Shown here: positions 54,032 to 64,000 of the stretch, piece after piece
How the letters are laid out: the number at the start of each line of letters is the position of its first letter
Numbering within the stretch: position 1 is the first letter of the stretch
DNA from: Chrysoperla carnea
Lineage: Eukaryota; Arthropoda; Insecta; Neuroptera; Chrysopidae
DNA: 64,000 nucleotides
Assembly (NCBI RefSeq): GCF_905475395.1
Contig: NC_058339.1
Location: forward strand, 9,804,001-9,868,000
Direction of reading: 5' to 3'
Made by a program: the position numbers and the translations under genes
Notes under the pieces: model-generated
Databases searched by the model: none
The model's input: the letters and a program-made list of their open reading frames with translations, nothing else
What the model was told of the DNA's origin: nothing

Positions 54032-57000
54032 TTAATTCACTAGTCTATATAAAGACCACACAATCAAACCACCTGTTATAACACATCCACTACCCCTGAA
54101 ATATTTTATTTTTATCAGATATTTATTCGAATTAATCAATCATTTTTAAATAATAAATATACTGCCATGCAAAAATAGTGACGCAGAAAATTTTAAATTT
54201 TCTCGAAATTTTTAAAAAGGTTTATCACAGCGAAAAATGATTGGATTTGAATGAATTAAATATAATTCGAGAGCTTGTAATTTCCAGTTTTCTAATCAAT
54301 TTTATCATCCCTTAAAAATGTATGCGCAGGGTTTAAACATTGAGAAAATTTATTAATTTATAATGAATTTTAAAAGCGTGCAGGGGGTGCAGAAGCATTT
54401 ATAGAATAAAATGAGTATGTGCAATCGAAAGCTTGTTTATTTCTTTTTAAAATGCACTTGTATTGATCTTTATAGGAGCTTATAAGAACGAATTTTTCGC
54501 CGACAAAGCAAAATAGACACTTTTTACATTAAACTGCCGTATCTCCTCAAATAATACCCTGACATAAATAAACCTAAAGCTTAGTCTTGGTGGATTCGAT
54601 GGTGGATCCAAATTAGTTAATGATATGAATTAATATTAAAATAGTTATTAATCTACTTACCATAAATAAGTTTTGATAATTGGTGAATGCCTGATTGGAT
54701 TGTATTTTGTTATAATATATTCTGATTCCCGTTGCCTTTTAAATTGCTTTAATATATCATTTACACTAAAAATATAAGTCAAAATTAAATTTATTAAAAT
54801 GCGTAAAATCAAATTATTTTAAAAAAATTATGAAATTTGGACCCAGTCAATAGGGTGGGGATTGAACGAAAATGTGCACAATAGGGAATATTCATGAAAT
54901 TTAAATTTGGTTCAAATATTTTTCTTCCATAACTTTAATGACTGGACATTTCAACTAAACCATTATTTTAGTAATTAATATCTTTTTAATTACTTAAAAT
55001 TAATTAATAAAAGTATAAATTCATTGAGGGCATTTAAAAATTTCTAAAACGGAAATTCAAATTTTTATACGGACGTGACATCGTAGTACGGGCTTGTCAA
55101 ACTTGTTGACAAACTGTGTGATATTAATTACTTACATTTTGTATGGTATTCCATTAAATTATACTATTCTACGACTTTTTATTAGAAAACTTAATAATAA
55201 CGAGTGTAAATTCTGTGTTGTAAATTCATTTTTTTAAAGTGTAAATTATACATTGAACTGTCACCAATTGACAGATCACGTACTTATACGTCATCAACAG
55301 AGAGCGCCAAAAAACTGCGTTTACATATCTCTAAATTATAATGTATTTTAAATATTTTTTTACACTTAAATACAGCATTTTTAAGCAGTATTTATATTTT
55401 TTACTTTGTTATAACGGTGTAAACAATGAATTAAAAATATAAAAAAAATACATTAATATTCCCTATTGATTTTAGTATAGTAAAAATTTGTTTCAACTTA
55501 CCAGCGCTGATTTGCTACAGCTACTAATGCTTCATTTTTATTCAACATTTGTACATCAATTGAGCCATACTTTCCAAGTGTATCAGTTATCTATAATTTA
55601 AATTTACAAATGTAGCTTATTAGAACTGAAAACTATGTTTAAAGTTCGACTTACGTTTTTAATATTCGATTGTTTAACACTCGGATTATTTATAAACAAG
55701 CTATTCGAGTTTGATTTACATTTTACGTACAACCATGATGGACGATCCGATGTTGGATCTGGACCATCTAATTTCTGTAAAAAATTGAACGATATACAAT
55801 TAATTATTAATAAAGGCAAGAATAAACATTCGACCCTGATGTTCAATGGACTTCTAACGTGCGTTAAATTCAATTCCGTGTGAAAAGATGGCAATGTATT
55901 GTACAATTTGGAAAGCATTGTGTGACTCTTAATTTTTCTAACATCCTAGTCGTTTTTATATGTCTATTATTTTGTCTGCTACATAGGCCCGGCGTTTAGG
56001 CCAGCAAACTTCTGAGATTGAATGGGGGTCTCACATTAGGAAAAACAAAACATTATATGTAAAAATACATTATATTCTTATTGCAATACTTACGATATAT
56101 GATACGTTGCCACGAATCAAATTTAAACAATTTTTATATTTATTAATGATCGATAAATGTTCTATTGATGTAATTGTTTTATTAATAGACATTGTTTCAT
56201 AATGCACACCCACAAAAATATGTGCCAAACGAATAAAACAATATCCCGTACAATATGCATCAAAACCAGCATCATGGAAATCATTTAATGATTGTTCATA
56301 ATCATTTTCCATATTTTCTTGTATACTTTCAATAATCGGCGAATTAAAAACAATATGTCGTCCTTTACCATCCTTAAAGAATGTATATAAAACATTCAAT
56401 GCATTCGAATTCCATTGTAATTGTTTCGGTATAAAATTTGTTTTTAATAATTGATATGATAAATATTTAGTATCGTAAATATTTGGTAATTGTTCATGGA
56501 TTTTTAATTTAAATTCGTTGTAGGTTCGTGGTAGAGTCCCATTGAAATGTTCATACATAATTAATACATCTAAATATAAATTATGTCCCACTAATGGTTT
56601 TTTTAATTGATTATATTTTGTTAATAATTTATATAGTTTTGTAAAACCAATTGATTTGTTTATTAATTCTAATTCCAATTCAATATTTTTATCATTATTA
56701 GTTTCAGTTTCTTCTTCTGTTAATTTTACCTATAACAAAGAAAATGTATTTTTTTGGAAGCTAAAGTTTGTCCTTTTTTTATAAACTTTCTATTTCCAGA
56801 ATTATTGAACAGGGAAACTCATAAGACGCCATATATTTTTGCATAACTTTAATTAATTATATCTCGTGGACGATGCAGTAAATTTAAATTTGATTTTCTA
56901 TATTCTTTCGAATAAACATAAAAAAAATGGGGTCAAGTTTATGTGATTTGGGTAATAAACTACCTTAAGGAAAATAATTTTGCAGCCTAATATAAAAATT

Positions 57001-60000
57001 CAATATTGGCTTTTTCAGAATTCGAATTTAGGTGAATCGGAATTTCCAGTTTGTAGTGAAGACAGGTTTCTATAAATAACAATTATTTATATCTAGTTTT
57101 TCGTTGAAAAAAATTTTGGGTACTTTTTTCATTCAGATCACTTTCTAGACCATTTATTAATTTTATTATTTTTTTTCGATAATGGGCATTTACGACAATT
57201 GAAGGTCATAAAAGAATGGATAATCCAAGGAAGTCAGTCTTCTCATTCTACAATTAATAAATTAAGTGATTAAAAATATTCTTGGACAATTCAAAGACAG
57301 TTTAGTATACGGATTATAGTTTTTAATTTAAAACAGATCTGCAACTCCTTGTAAAATCTTTACTATTTTGATTCTCTGAAAGTGCTTTCCTCCAAGTGGC
57401 TCTACACGGTATATTCGTGTAGGGCCATCTATTAGTTTTGATAATAATTTATCCATTTCAATGGTTGTTGGGGAAACGATATTTTATATATTTTTAAATA
57501 AATAAACAATACATCTTTCAAAATTCGTTTGCATGTCATTAAAATTCGTTTTTCTTTGTGTGTAATCTCAATTGATTGTCTTTATTAACATATTGTGGAT
57601 TATTTGTATAGTGGCATTATTTAAGTATTTTGGTCGTTTTCATTGTGCCCCTGTTCATTAACTAATTAGTGTAATTTAGTCGTTTTAGGTGTGTTTATAT
57701 TATTTTCCGATTTATTTTTACTGAGTTTATTTTAGCACTTAGGTCTTGTTAATCATGTTGATTACAGTTAAGTAGTGTTTATTAGTGATTACAATTGACT
57801 AATAAAGAAATAAAATGGTTTTACATTGCATTTAACTTACATCAAACTAATAATTAATTGTTATTAATAATGTTAATACAGTAGAATCTCGATAAGTTAA
57901 AGTCCAAGGGAAACACAAAATATTTTAAGTTATAGAGGTTTTAAGTTATCAAGTGTCTATGTTAGGTAAAGGTTAATATAGAGGTATGTACATGTTTCTA
58001 TGTACGTTAGTTAATATAGAGGTATGTACATGTTTCTATGTAGTTACTGAGGGCCTATACAGAGATTATTTATTTAAGGTATAGAGGTTGCGTATATTAA
58101 GTTATAGAGGTTTTGGGCTCTGATGGGAAGGGAACATAGTATTTTTTGAAGTAACAGAGGTTTTTATGTTACCGAGGTTTAAGTTATCGAGATTCTACTG
58201 TATTAAAATAAATGCTATTTTGTTTCAAATAAATTATTATTTTATTAATATTTGTTATTTTATTTAAAAAACTTCACTTTATTTATTTAGAAGACAAATA
58301 AATACAAAAAAAATTTAATAAAAGATGATAAACTGAATAGAAATATTTCGAACAGTACCTAATTCCCACCATTTAAAAAAAAATAGTTTATTGTAAGTGC
58401 CTTTCTCCAGGTGGCTTTTTGGAAAACATTTCATGTACAGTAGAGTTGCCAATCTATTTATGTAATGAATTATAATCTGTGGTTTAATATACTTTTTCGT
58501 TTGGTAGAGATCAACATAAATATAAATACTTACATAAACAAAGCCGCCCTCATGATCATGAACAAACGATAAAGATGACTTGTATCGTCGTTTGATTTCT
58601 TTTTTTAATAAGTACATTAATTGTACATTATTAACAATATATTGATTTTGAATAACATATTTTTCATTCGTATTTATTGTTGATTGTTTTTTCTGTTGCT
58701 GATTCCATTCTAATATATTTTTTAATTCAGTATTTAATAAAGTTTCATCCTCTATTGGTATCGATTCTTGTATATTTTGTATAAAAGGTATTGATTCAAT
58801 TAATTCTATTGAATGTTTACAATTATTCAATTGATTTTTGTATTCTGTTTCTTGTTTTATACTCATGTAATTGATACCTTTGTAAAATAACTGTAAAAAA
58901 AAAAAAAAATATTCTTTACTTTTACAAATAAAATTAAGGTAGTTTGTTACCCAAATCATTTTAACTTGACCCCACATTTGTTTATGTTTATTCGAAAGAT
59001 TATACTTAAATGCAGGGGCGGATTTATGCGTAGGCAAAGTAGGCATGTGCCTACGGCGGCAAAAAATTCGTTTCAATTATTAAAAATTTTTAAGATTATA
59101 CTTAAATGCAGGGGCGGATTTATGCGTAGGCAAAGTAGGCATGTGCCTACGGCGGCAAAAAATTCGTTTCAATTATTAAAAATTTTTTTTGTCTAATAAA
59201 AATGTGAAGTTTTTTCAATTTTAGTCAATTTTGCGTGAAACAATCATTTGAAAAATTCGCCACTTCACTTAAACTATATCTAGTCATTATGTTCGCGAAT
59301 GTCATTATCCTGGAAGTTTTAGAACGTTTCTCAGATATACTATAACCTAATCTTCCGTCTTGAAAATATTCTTTACATTTAAGGTAGTTTGTTACCCAAA
59401 TCAATGGATATAGGAATATTTTAAAAGGGATGGAGTATAACCGAGTGAGGTGAATCTCACTCAGGGGGAAGAGGTAGGGTATCATTGTGCCTACTTTCTA
59501 TTGGCTATTAACTAGACGCATGCTGAAAGTATGCTCAAAGCCTTCTTTAAGTGTTTTTGATTCGTTTGTAAGCATAGAAACATGTTTTACATATGGTTGA
59601 CGTGTGTGGACAACATAAATAAATAATCTTGTATTCAAAAGAAAAGAAGTGCTCGGACCAATCTACAACACATGCAGAATTCGCTACCCATTTAAATTTT
59701 CCCGCAATTGAGAGTGCGAACAGCCGCAGCCAATCAAAAGCAGGCATATTACTTGAGGCAATCTAAAACCATGGATATAGAAATATTAAAATCTAAAATA
59801 CACGAAATATTATCGTTCTATTTGAATTTCCCGCAAATGAGCCGTAGCCAATCAAAAGTAGGCACATTGCTTACCCCCTGAGTGATACACCCCTCGTCTA
59901 AAGTAGGACTTTATACTACATCCTTACTATAATTATTAGATCCGTGCCCAAATCATTTTAACTTGACCCCACATTTGTTTATGTTTATTCGAAAGATTAT

Positions 60001-60519
60001 ACTTAAATGCATCCATTAAATTTTTTGAATGAATACTTACTTTATTAAAATCAAACTGATATTTACATAAAAACTGAATACAAGTTGATTGAAATAAATA
60101 ATAAGTTTCTGGTGTAGAAACCATTGTTCCATCAGTTGTTGTCGATGATAATATGTTTCCACCAAATCCAAATGGTCTAGGTAATAAGTAAAACGTATAT
60201 GTTTTCGATTGATATGTATTTTGTTGATTTATAAAAGTAAATATACTAATTCCAACTTGAATTGGTATAAATGATTGCATGTTTTCCTTTAATTTATTAT
60301 ATCGTTCATTGTTTGTATCGAATAAGCTAAAATTAATTTCATAATTAGAATTTGTAAATAAAAATAAAGAGAATTATTCTTAAAAACGAACCTATTTTTG
60401 AGTGAATTTTTAGCAGTTAGTCCACTAAATTCACAATCAATAGCCATAAAAACACAATTTTTTAATTCATTTTCAATTTGAGGTAATAATTCCTCGAAAT
60501 TTTCATTTGTTACTAACAT
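54032..60519 (-). CDS. Pnldc1: PNLDC1-type poly(A)-specific ribonuclease (piRNA trimmer), eight exons
   Basis: This PARN-family DEDD 3'-5' exonuclease trims piRNA precursors at the mitochondrial surface in animals (Trimmer in Bombyx). Exons: 60,392-60,519, 60,041-60,326, 58,534-58,890, 56,094-56,729, 55,655-55,774, 55,502-55,590, 54,661-54,765 and 54,032-54,095. All junctions are GT-AG and in phase, giving 594 aa. D28 and E30 (AIDCEFSGL), D311 (VGHNLYLD) and H409/D414 (HDAGFDAY) are the DEDDh residues, so the enzyme looks active. The 64-nt last exon encodes a C-terminal membrane helix (574-594, ending SLYRLVN), the feature that separates PNLDC1 from soluble PARN. Introns carry several mobile elements. 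The gene is divergent from SWEET. Confidence 0.9.
54884..55463 (+). mobile_element. Miniature TA-flanked element, full-length copy in PNLDC1 intron 6
   Basis: The ends read TA-GGGAATATTCATG and TTAATATTCCC-TA, inverted, with TA at each border. At 580 bp it is the longest of three related copies. The copy at 17,842 lacks its middle, and the copy at 60,864 lacks its left half. The arrangement fits a non-autonomous Tc1/mariner-type family. It fills most of the 736-bp intron. Confidence 0.8.
56890..56980 (-). repeat. Intronic repeat C, inverted copy
   Basis: Reverse-complemented, it reads TAAGGTAGTTTATTACCCAA, AACTTGACCCC and ATGTTTATTCGAAAGA, matching 58,930-59,012, 59,375-59,402 and 59,949-60,012 in intron 2 of the same gene. 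It lies in PNLDC1 intron 3. Confidence 0.6.
57879..58200. mobile_element. pogo/Tigger-like miniature element in PNLDC1 intron 3
   Basis: CAGTAGAATCTCGATAAGTT at the left and AAGTTATCGAGATTCTACTG at the right are inverse to each other over about 20 bp with one or two mismatches, and TA flanks both ends. CAGTNGAAYCTCGATAA ends are characteristic of pogo/Tigger elements as I know them. The interior contains a 39-bp-spaced tandem pair around ATAGAGGTATGTACATG. It has no transposase. Confidence 0.8.
58930..60012. repeat. Cluster of duplicated segments in PNLDC1 intron 2
   Basis: The intronic segment beside exon 2 (59,949-60,012; ACTTGACCCCACATTTG, TTCGAAAGATTATACTTAAA) recurs at 58,956-59,012. 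There it runs into a GGGGCGGATTTATGCG repeat present as two near-perfect 96-bp tandem copies (58,997-59,092 and 59,093-59,188). A shorter piece (AAGGTAGTTTGTTACCCAAA) appears at 58,935 and 59,380. The protein-like frames read across this area are intron read-through and not part of the enzyme. Confidence 0.75.
59427..59923. mobile_element. Candidate inverted-repeat element in PNLDC1 intron 2
   Basis: GGGATGGAGTATAA (left) and TTATACTACATCC (right) are roughly inverse. Further inside, CCCTGAGTGA and AGCCAAT(C/A)(A/G)AAAGTAGGCAC phrases are also inverse across the two halves. The arms are diverged, so the boundaries are approximate. Confidence 0.4.
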
Positions 60520-61403
60520 ATTTTTCTATTTAATTTCAAATTTAAATTTTAAATTTGATACAACATTTGATCCATGTGTTTGATACACATTTTCAAATAT
60601 GTCAAAACCATAGAGATATTAATACATAGAGCACGTCAGGGGCCGGCCAAAACATACGATATGCGTAGTAATAGAGAGAAGACTGCCATTTAGTTCTGAA
60701 TTATGATTTTAAAATGAAAAGGCAAAATATTATTCTAGATTTTAAAAATGATTTTAGGATTATTATGTTAGTTAATAACTTATTTTTGACGTTATTATAC
60801 CATGTATATACACGGTGTTCTGTTATTAACAGCAGATCGTGGACCTACAGAATAAATTAATTTCATTAAATTATACTATTCTACGGCTTTTAATTAGAAA
60901 ACTTAATAATAACGAATGTAAATTCTATGTTGTAAATTCATTTTTTTAAAGTGTAAATTATACATTGAACTGTCACCAATTGACAGATCACGTACTTATA
61001 CGCCATCAACAGAGAGCGCCAAAAAACTGCGTTTAAATATCTCAAAATTATAATATATTTTAAATATTTTTTTACACTTAAATACAACATTTTTAAACAG
61101 TATTTATATTTTTTACTTTGTTATAACGGTGTAAACTATGAATTAAAAATATTAAAAAAATACATTAATTTTCCCTATTATAAACTCTGTGTTCTTAGGT
61201 CGAATTCTAGTTCGATAATTGTGCCGTGTGTAGCAGACTTTACTTTGACTGAAAAACGTCACGTAAATGCCACGAATTATAAATTGTTTTTATTTGATGT
61301 TTACATATGACTGAACTGTAATTTGTAAGGTTATTACTTAATTAAAATATAAAGTTATTTATTGGAATTGATCGTTATTTTACGAAATTTGTCGTTATGA
61401 AAA
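60520..61403. promoter_or_regulatory. Divergent PNLDC1-SWEET intergenic region
   Basis: The two start codons face away from each other across 884 bp, which should contain both promoters. About 310 bp of it is a truncated mobile element (60,864-61,175). No clear TATA box or initiator could be assigned. Confidence 0.5.
60864..61175 (+). mobile_element. 5'-truncated copy of the TA-flanked miniature element
   Basis: It matches the last 312 bp of the element at 54,884-55,463 almost without indels (e.g. CATTAAATTATACTATTCTA, TGTCACCAATTGACAGATCA) and ends TTTTCCC-TA. The left terminus is absent. It lies between the divergent PNLDC1 and SWEET start codons. Confidence 0.85.
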
Positions 61404-62579
61404 ATGGGCCTAGAAGAATGGCAAGAAATAATAGCTTTGACTGCATCAATATCAACAATATTACAGTTTTTGACAGGAATGTAAGAATCCTCCAGCATAG
61501 TAAAATTGGTTTGAAACATTTGCTTTGAATTAATATATTCCTTGTTTCTTATTAAATTTTAGAATGGTCTGTCAAAAGTTTGTAGAAAAAGGTTCGACTG
61601 GTAACACATCATGTTTTCCATTTATATGTGGGTTTTTATCTTGCAGTTTATGGTTACGATATGGCTTTTTAATAAATGAAGAATCGATGATTCTTGTAAA
61701 TACAATTGGCGGAACATTATTCTTGGCTTATTGTATGACTTACTTATTCTATAGCATAAAAAAAGTAATTATATTAGTATTTAAATTACAATTGAAGCTC
61801 ATTCTTTTAAGTATTAGGTTTTTTCATCTCAACAGACACTTAAACGCTATAAAGTTTATCTAATTTAGTGCTCTCTAATTCTCTACCCCGTCAGCATTTG
61901 CATTATGAGTATTTTTCTCGAATTATGAATTTTTCCAACCTATTTAAATTTATAAAAAATATATTTTATTCAAGTTCTTCAGAAATTGTGAGAATTTCTC
62001 TCATCTCGAGAGTAAAGATGTAAGCAAAAAAGAGCAGAGGAGGACAATGAATTCTAAATTTTTTTCTTTGTATTTTTCTTCGAACAGGAGGGTGCAAGTG
62101 CACCCCCTTCAAGCTCTAACTTGAAAGTAAACTTTGTGAACACAATTTTACGTATAATAAATTTGATTTTGATTTGATTTCAGTCCGTAGTTGCACGTCA
62201 AATATTTGGAGTATTATGTATATTAATAATTTGTATTGGTTACACAACGTTTATTGAAGAAAAACATGAAATAGCAGTATTCCGTATGGGTGTATTATGT
62301 TGTACCACCACTGTGATCTTTATAGCGGCACCGTTGGCAACACTAATGCATGTGATTAAAACGAAAAGTACAGAATCTCTTCCATTTCCAATGATTTTAT
62401 CATCATGTTTTGTATCGTTACAATGGTGGTTATATGGTATCATATTAAACGATATATTTGTACAGTTACCAAATTTTCTAGGATTTGCATTATCTATCTT
62501 TCAATTAGGCATATTTCTTTGTTATCCCAGTACGCCAACAAAAACTGCTGGCTATAACTTAGTTAGTCATCAGTTTTAG
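61404..62579 (+). CDS. slv: SWEET sugar transporter (MtN3/saliva family), three exons
   Basis: SWEETs are bidirectional sugar uniporters of plasma or internal membranes. Animals usually have one SWEET1; in Drosophila it is slv. Exons: 61,404-61,480, 61,563-61,764 and 62,184-62,579. GT-AG introns join in frame to give 224 aa, close to the family length. The first MtN3 repeat contains TGNTSCFPFICGFLSCSLW and LRYG; the second contains KSTESLPFPMILSSCFVSLQ and WWLYG. These are the paired family signatures with the hinge prolines. About seven hydrophobic segments can be seen. The start MGLEEWQEIIAL is the first in-frame Met before the first helix. A tail of about 20 polar residues ends the protein. 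An AATAAA motif near 62,932 could serve as polyadenylation signal. Confidence 0.93.
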
Positions 62580-63766
62580 TGATATCAGTGATATTGTCAC
62601 GATCACATCCAGTTTCACATGTTTGGGTTAGAGATTAATTTTAAGTTAAATATTATCTGTGTTGCTCTCACAGCGAAATAACTAGTAATGATTGTCTCGA
62701 AGCGTAGCAGATAAATCAGCTGCTCTAATTAAAACCAAAATCGCAAGGTTTTATTAAACAATATTTTATTTTAAAATGATTTGTGCCTAGTTCTATGGAA
62801 CTTGAAGTCTAAGAAAGATTATATCTATCGATAGAAAAAAGAATCGTATATGTTAGCTCGCATTGATACATAATATTAAACGGATGTGTTGTTTACAATG
62901 TTGTAAACATTGCACACCATACATACATATAAATAAAAGAGTTTAATGTAAAATTTTGACGTGAAAAAACAAACGATTCCGTAATCTACACTGTCTATAC
63001 ATGGTATTTCAACAATTAACTCAGTCAGTTGTTTATTTTTAACTTAAAAATTATTTTTAACCTTAGGTGATATTGGATAAATTTTAATCAGTCAGATCAC
63101 AATATTAAATAATCAGTGTTCATCTAGTATGTGTCAAAATCAGGCAAAACTTGTTAAAATAACAGAAATTAAAGAAATTTTTATTTTTTAAATTGATAAT
63201 AATATTAAAATAATCCGATTAGCTAATCATTTTAAGGGTAAATCAGATAAATGATATATGATAATTGATATCTAAAATATTTTGTTAACGATCGTGAGAA
63301 AAAGGTTTTATACGAAGTTTATAGAAAATTGTTTTTAAAACTCAAACACAGGGAACAATTGTACTGTTTTCTCCAGTTTTTGATTGTCTTTCTAAAATGT
63401 TGAGAACTATTCCAGGAGTAACACTTTATGCGGAATAATTTCGTCGTAGATATAACGTGGCGGCGAATTTTTTTCGGAAATTTACTTTTAAAATTTTTAC
63501 TTTTATCAGTGTGTTTGTGCTTTTATCAGTATTTTTGTTTTAATTAATGGAAAGTAAATTATCTGAATATAATCAATTTGATAACAGAACACAATCGCTT
63601 TTTATTAGCTGGGCGTTCGCGTGAAGTTGTAATGCACCCTATGTTTTTAACGTTTCTACTTTGTAATTGACGTTTACTTTATTCTACATAAGGGGTCTTT
63701 AAAAACAAGATTTAACTGAAAAAAATTTCTATTGATTTTGGTTATTATGTCGGTGGCTATCATACT
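62580..63766. other. Region downstream of SWEET
   Basis: It should contain the SWEET 3' untranslated region. The fragment 62,985-63,060 (CTATACATGGTATTTCAACA, ACTCAGTCAGTTGTTTA) is one end of dispersed repeat family A. No further gene is seen. Confidence 0.5.
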
Positions 63767-63962
63767 ATACTTGAATTATTTTACCGAGACCAACCTTGGA
63801 AACTTCGAAGTGTGTTTTCGAGCCTAATAATACAATTTATATTTTTGCTAAGTATAATTTATTTTAAAGCAGAATTAAAAAATCAAACCAGTTAAATTAA
63901 ACTGTGCTTTAAAACGTACTTTATTTTGTTCAAGGTTGGCCTCGGTAAAATAATTCAAGTAT
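63767..63962. mobile_element. Small foldback element near the window end
   Basis: ATACTTGAATTATTTTACCG continuing into AGACCAACCTTG at 63,767-63,799 is matched in inverse at 63,930-63,962, about 33 bp with one or two mismatches. The 130-bp interior is AT-rich and non-coding. No target duplication could be defined. Confidence 0.7.
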
Positions 63963-64000
63963 ATATCTATCAATGTCTCCATGATCAAGGTCATATGTAG

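Noticed and set aside
58891-59076. Extra N-terminal coding sequence in front of PNLDC1 exon 3
   Set aside because: The open frame is intron read-through containing repeat C; the acceptor at 58,891 and phase agreement place the exon start at 58,890.
59936-60040. C-terminal extension of PNLDC1 exon 2
   Set aside because: A consensus GTAAGT donor follows the DFNK codons and joins in phase to exon 3; the read-through sequence is repeated elsewhere in the introns.

Overview
The window looks like nuclear DNA of an arthropod, most probably an insect. It is very AT-rich, its genes are split by GT-AG introns, and the five gene products I can reconstruct match animal families: FEN1, PEX14, the SERCA calcium pump, PNLDC1 and a SWEET sugar transporter. 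I cannot name the order or species from sequence alone. There are no bacterial operons, CRISPR arrays, rRNAs or convincing functional tRNAs.

Layout. Positions 1-2,880 hold repeats: an AT-rich tandem array, a dispersed repeat, a hAT-like miniature element and a 48-bp minisatellite. FEN1 (2,883-5,236, +, six exons) and PEX14 (5,850-7,795, -, two exons) are convergent. A gene-poor stretch (7,796-23,443) holds old repeats and one clear miniature inverted-repeat element. SERCA (23,444-30,579, -, six coding exons, one of only 18 nt) follows; its 5' untranslated exon probably lies several kb upstream. The region 31-54 kb is gene-poor but rich in mobile-element remnants: two copies of a tRNA-derived SINE with a CCTAA-repeat tail, one of them split by a miniature element, several terminal-inverted-repeat elements and a large foldback. 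PNLDC1 (54,032-60,519, -, eight exons) and SWEET (61,404-62,579, +, three exons) are divergent, about 0.9 kb apart.

Function. FEN1 acts in DNA replication and repair, PEX14 docks peroxisomal import receptors, SERCA fills ER/SR calcium stores, PNLDC1 trims piRNA 3' ends and SWEET moves sugars across membranes. Nothing indicates that they form one pathway; they look like unrelated neighbours. All five coding models join in frame with consensus splice sites, and the known catalytic residues fall at the expected positions in FEN1 and SERCA.

No clear new multi-gene system is visible. The best unexplained items are the 48-bp minisatellite, open in one minus-strand frame as a 16-residue repeat; the SINE family whose tail equals the insect telomere motif; the set of short inverted-repeat elements with recognisable target duplications; and an unrecognised coding-like segment near 40.1 kb.
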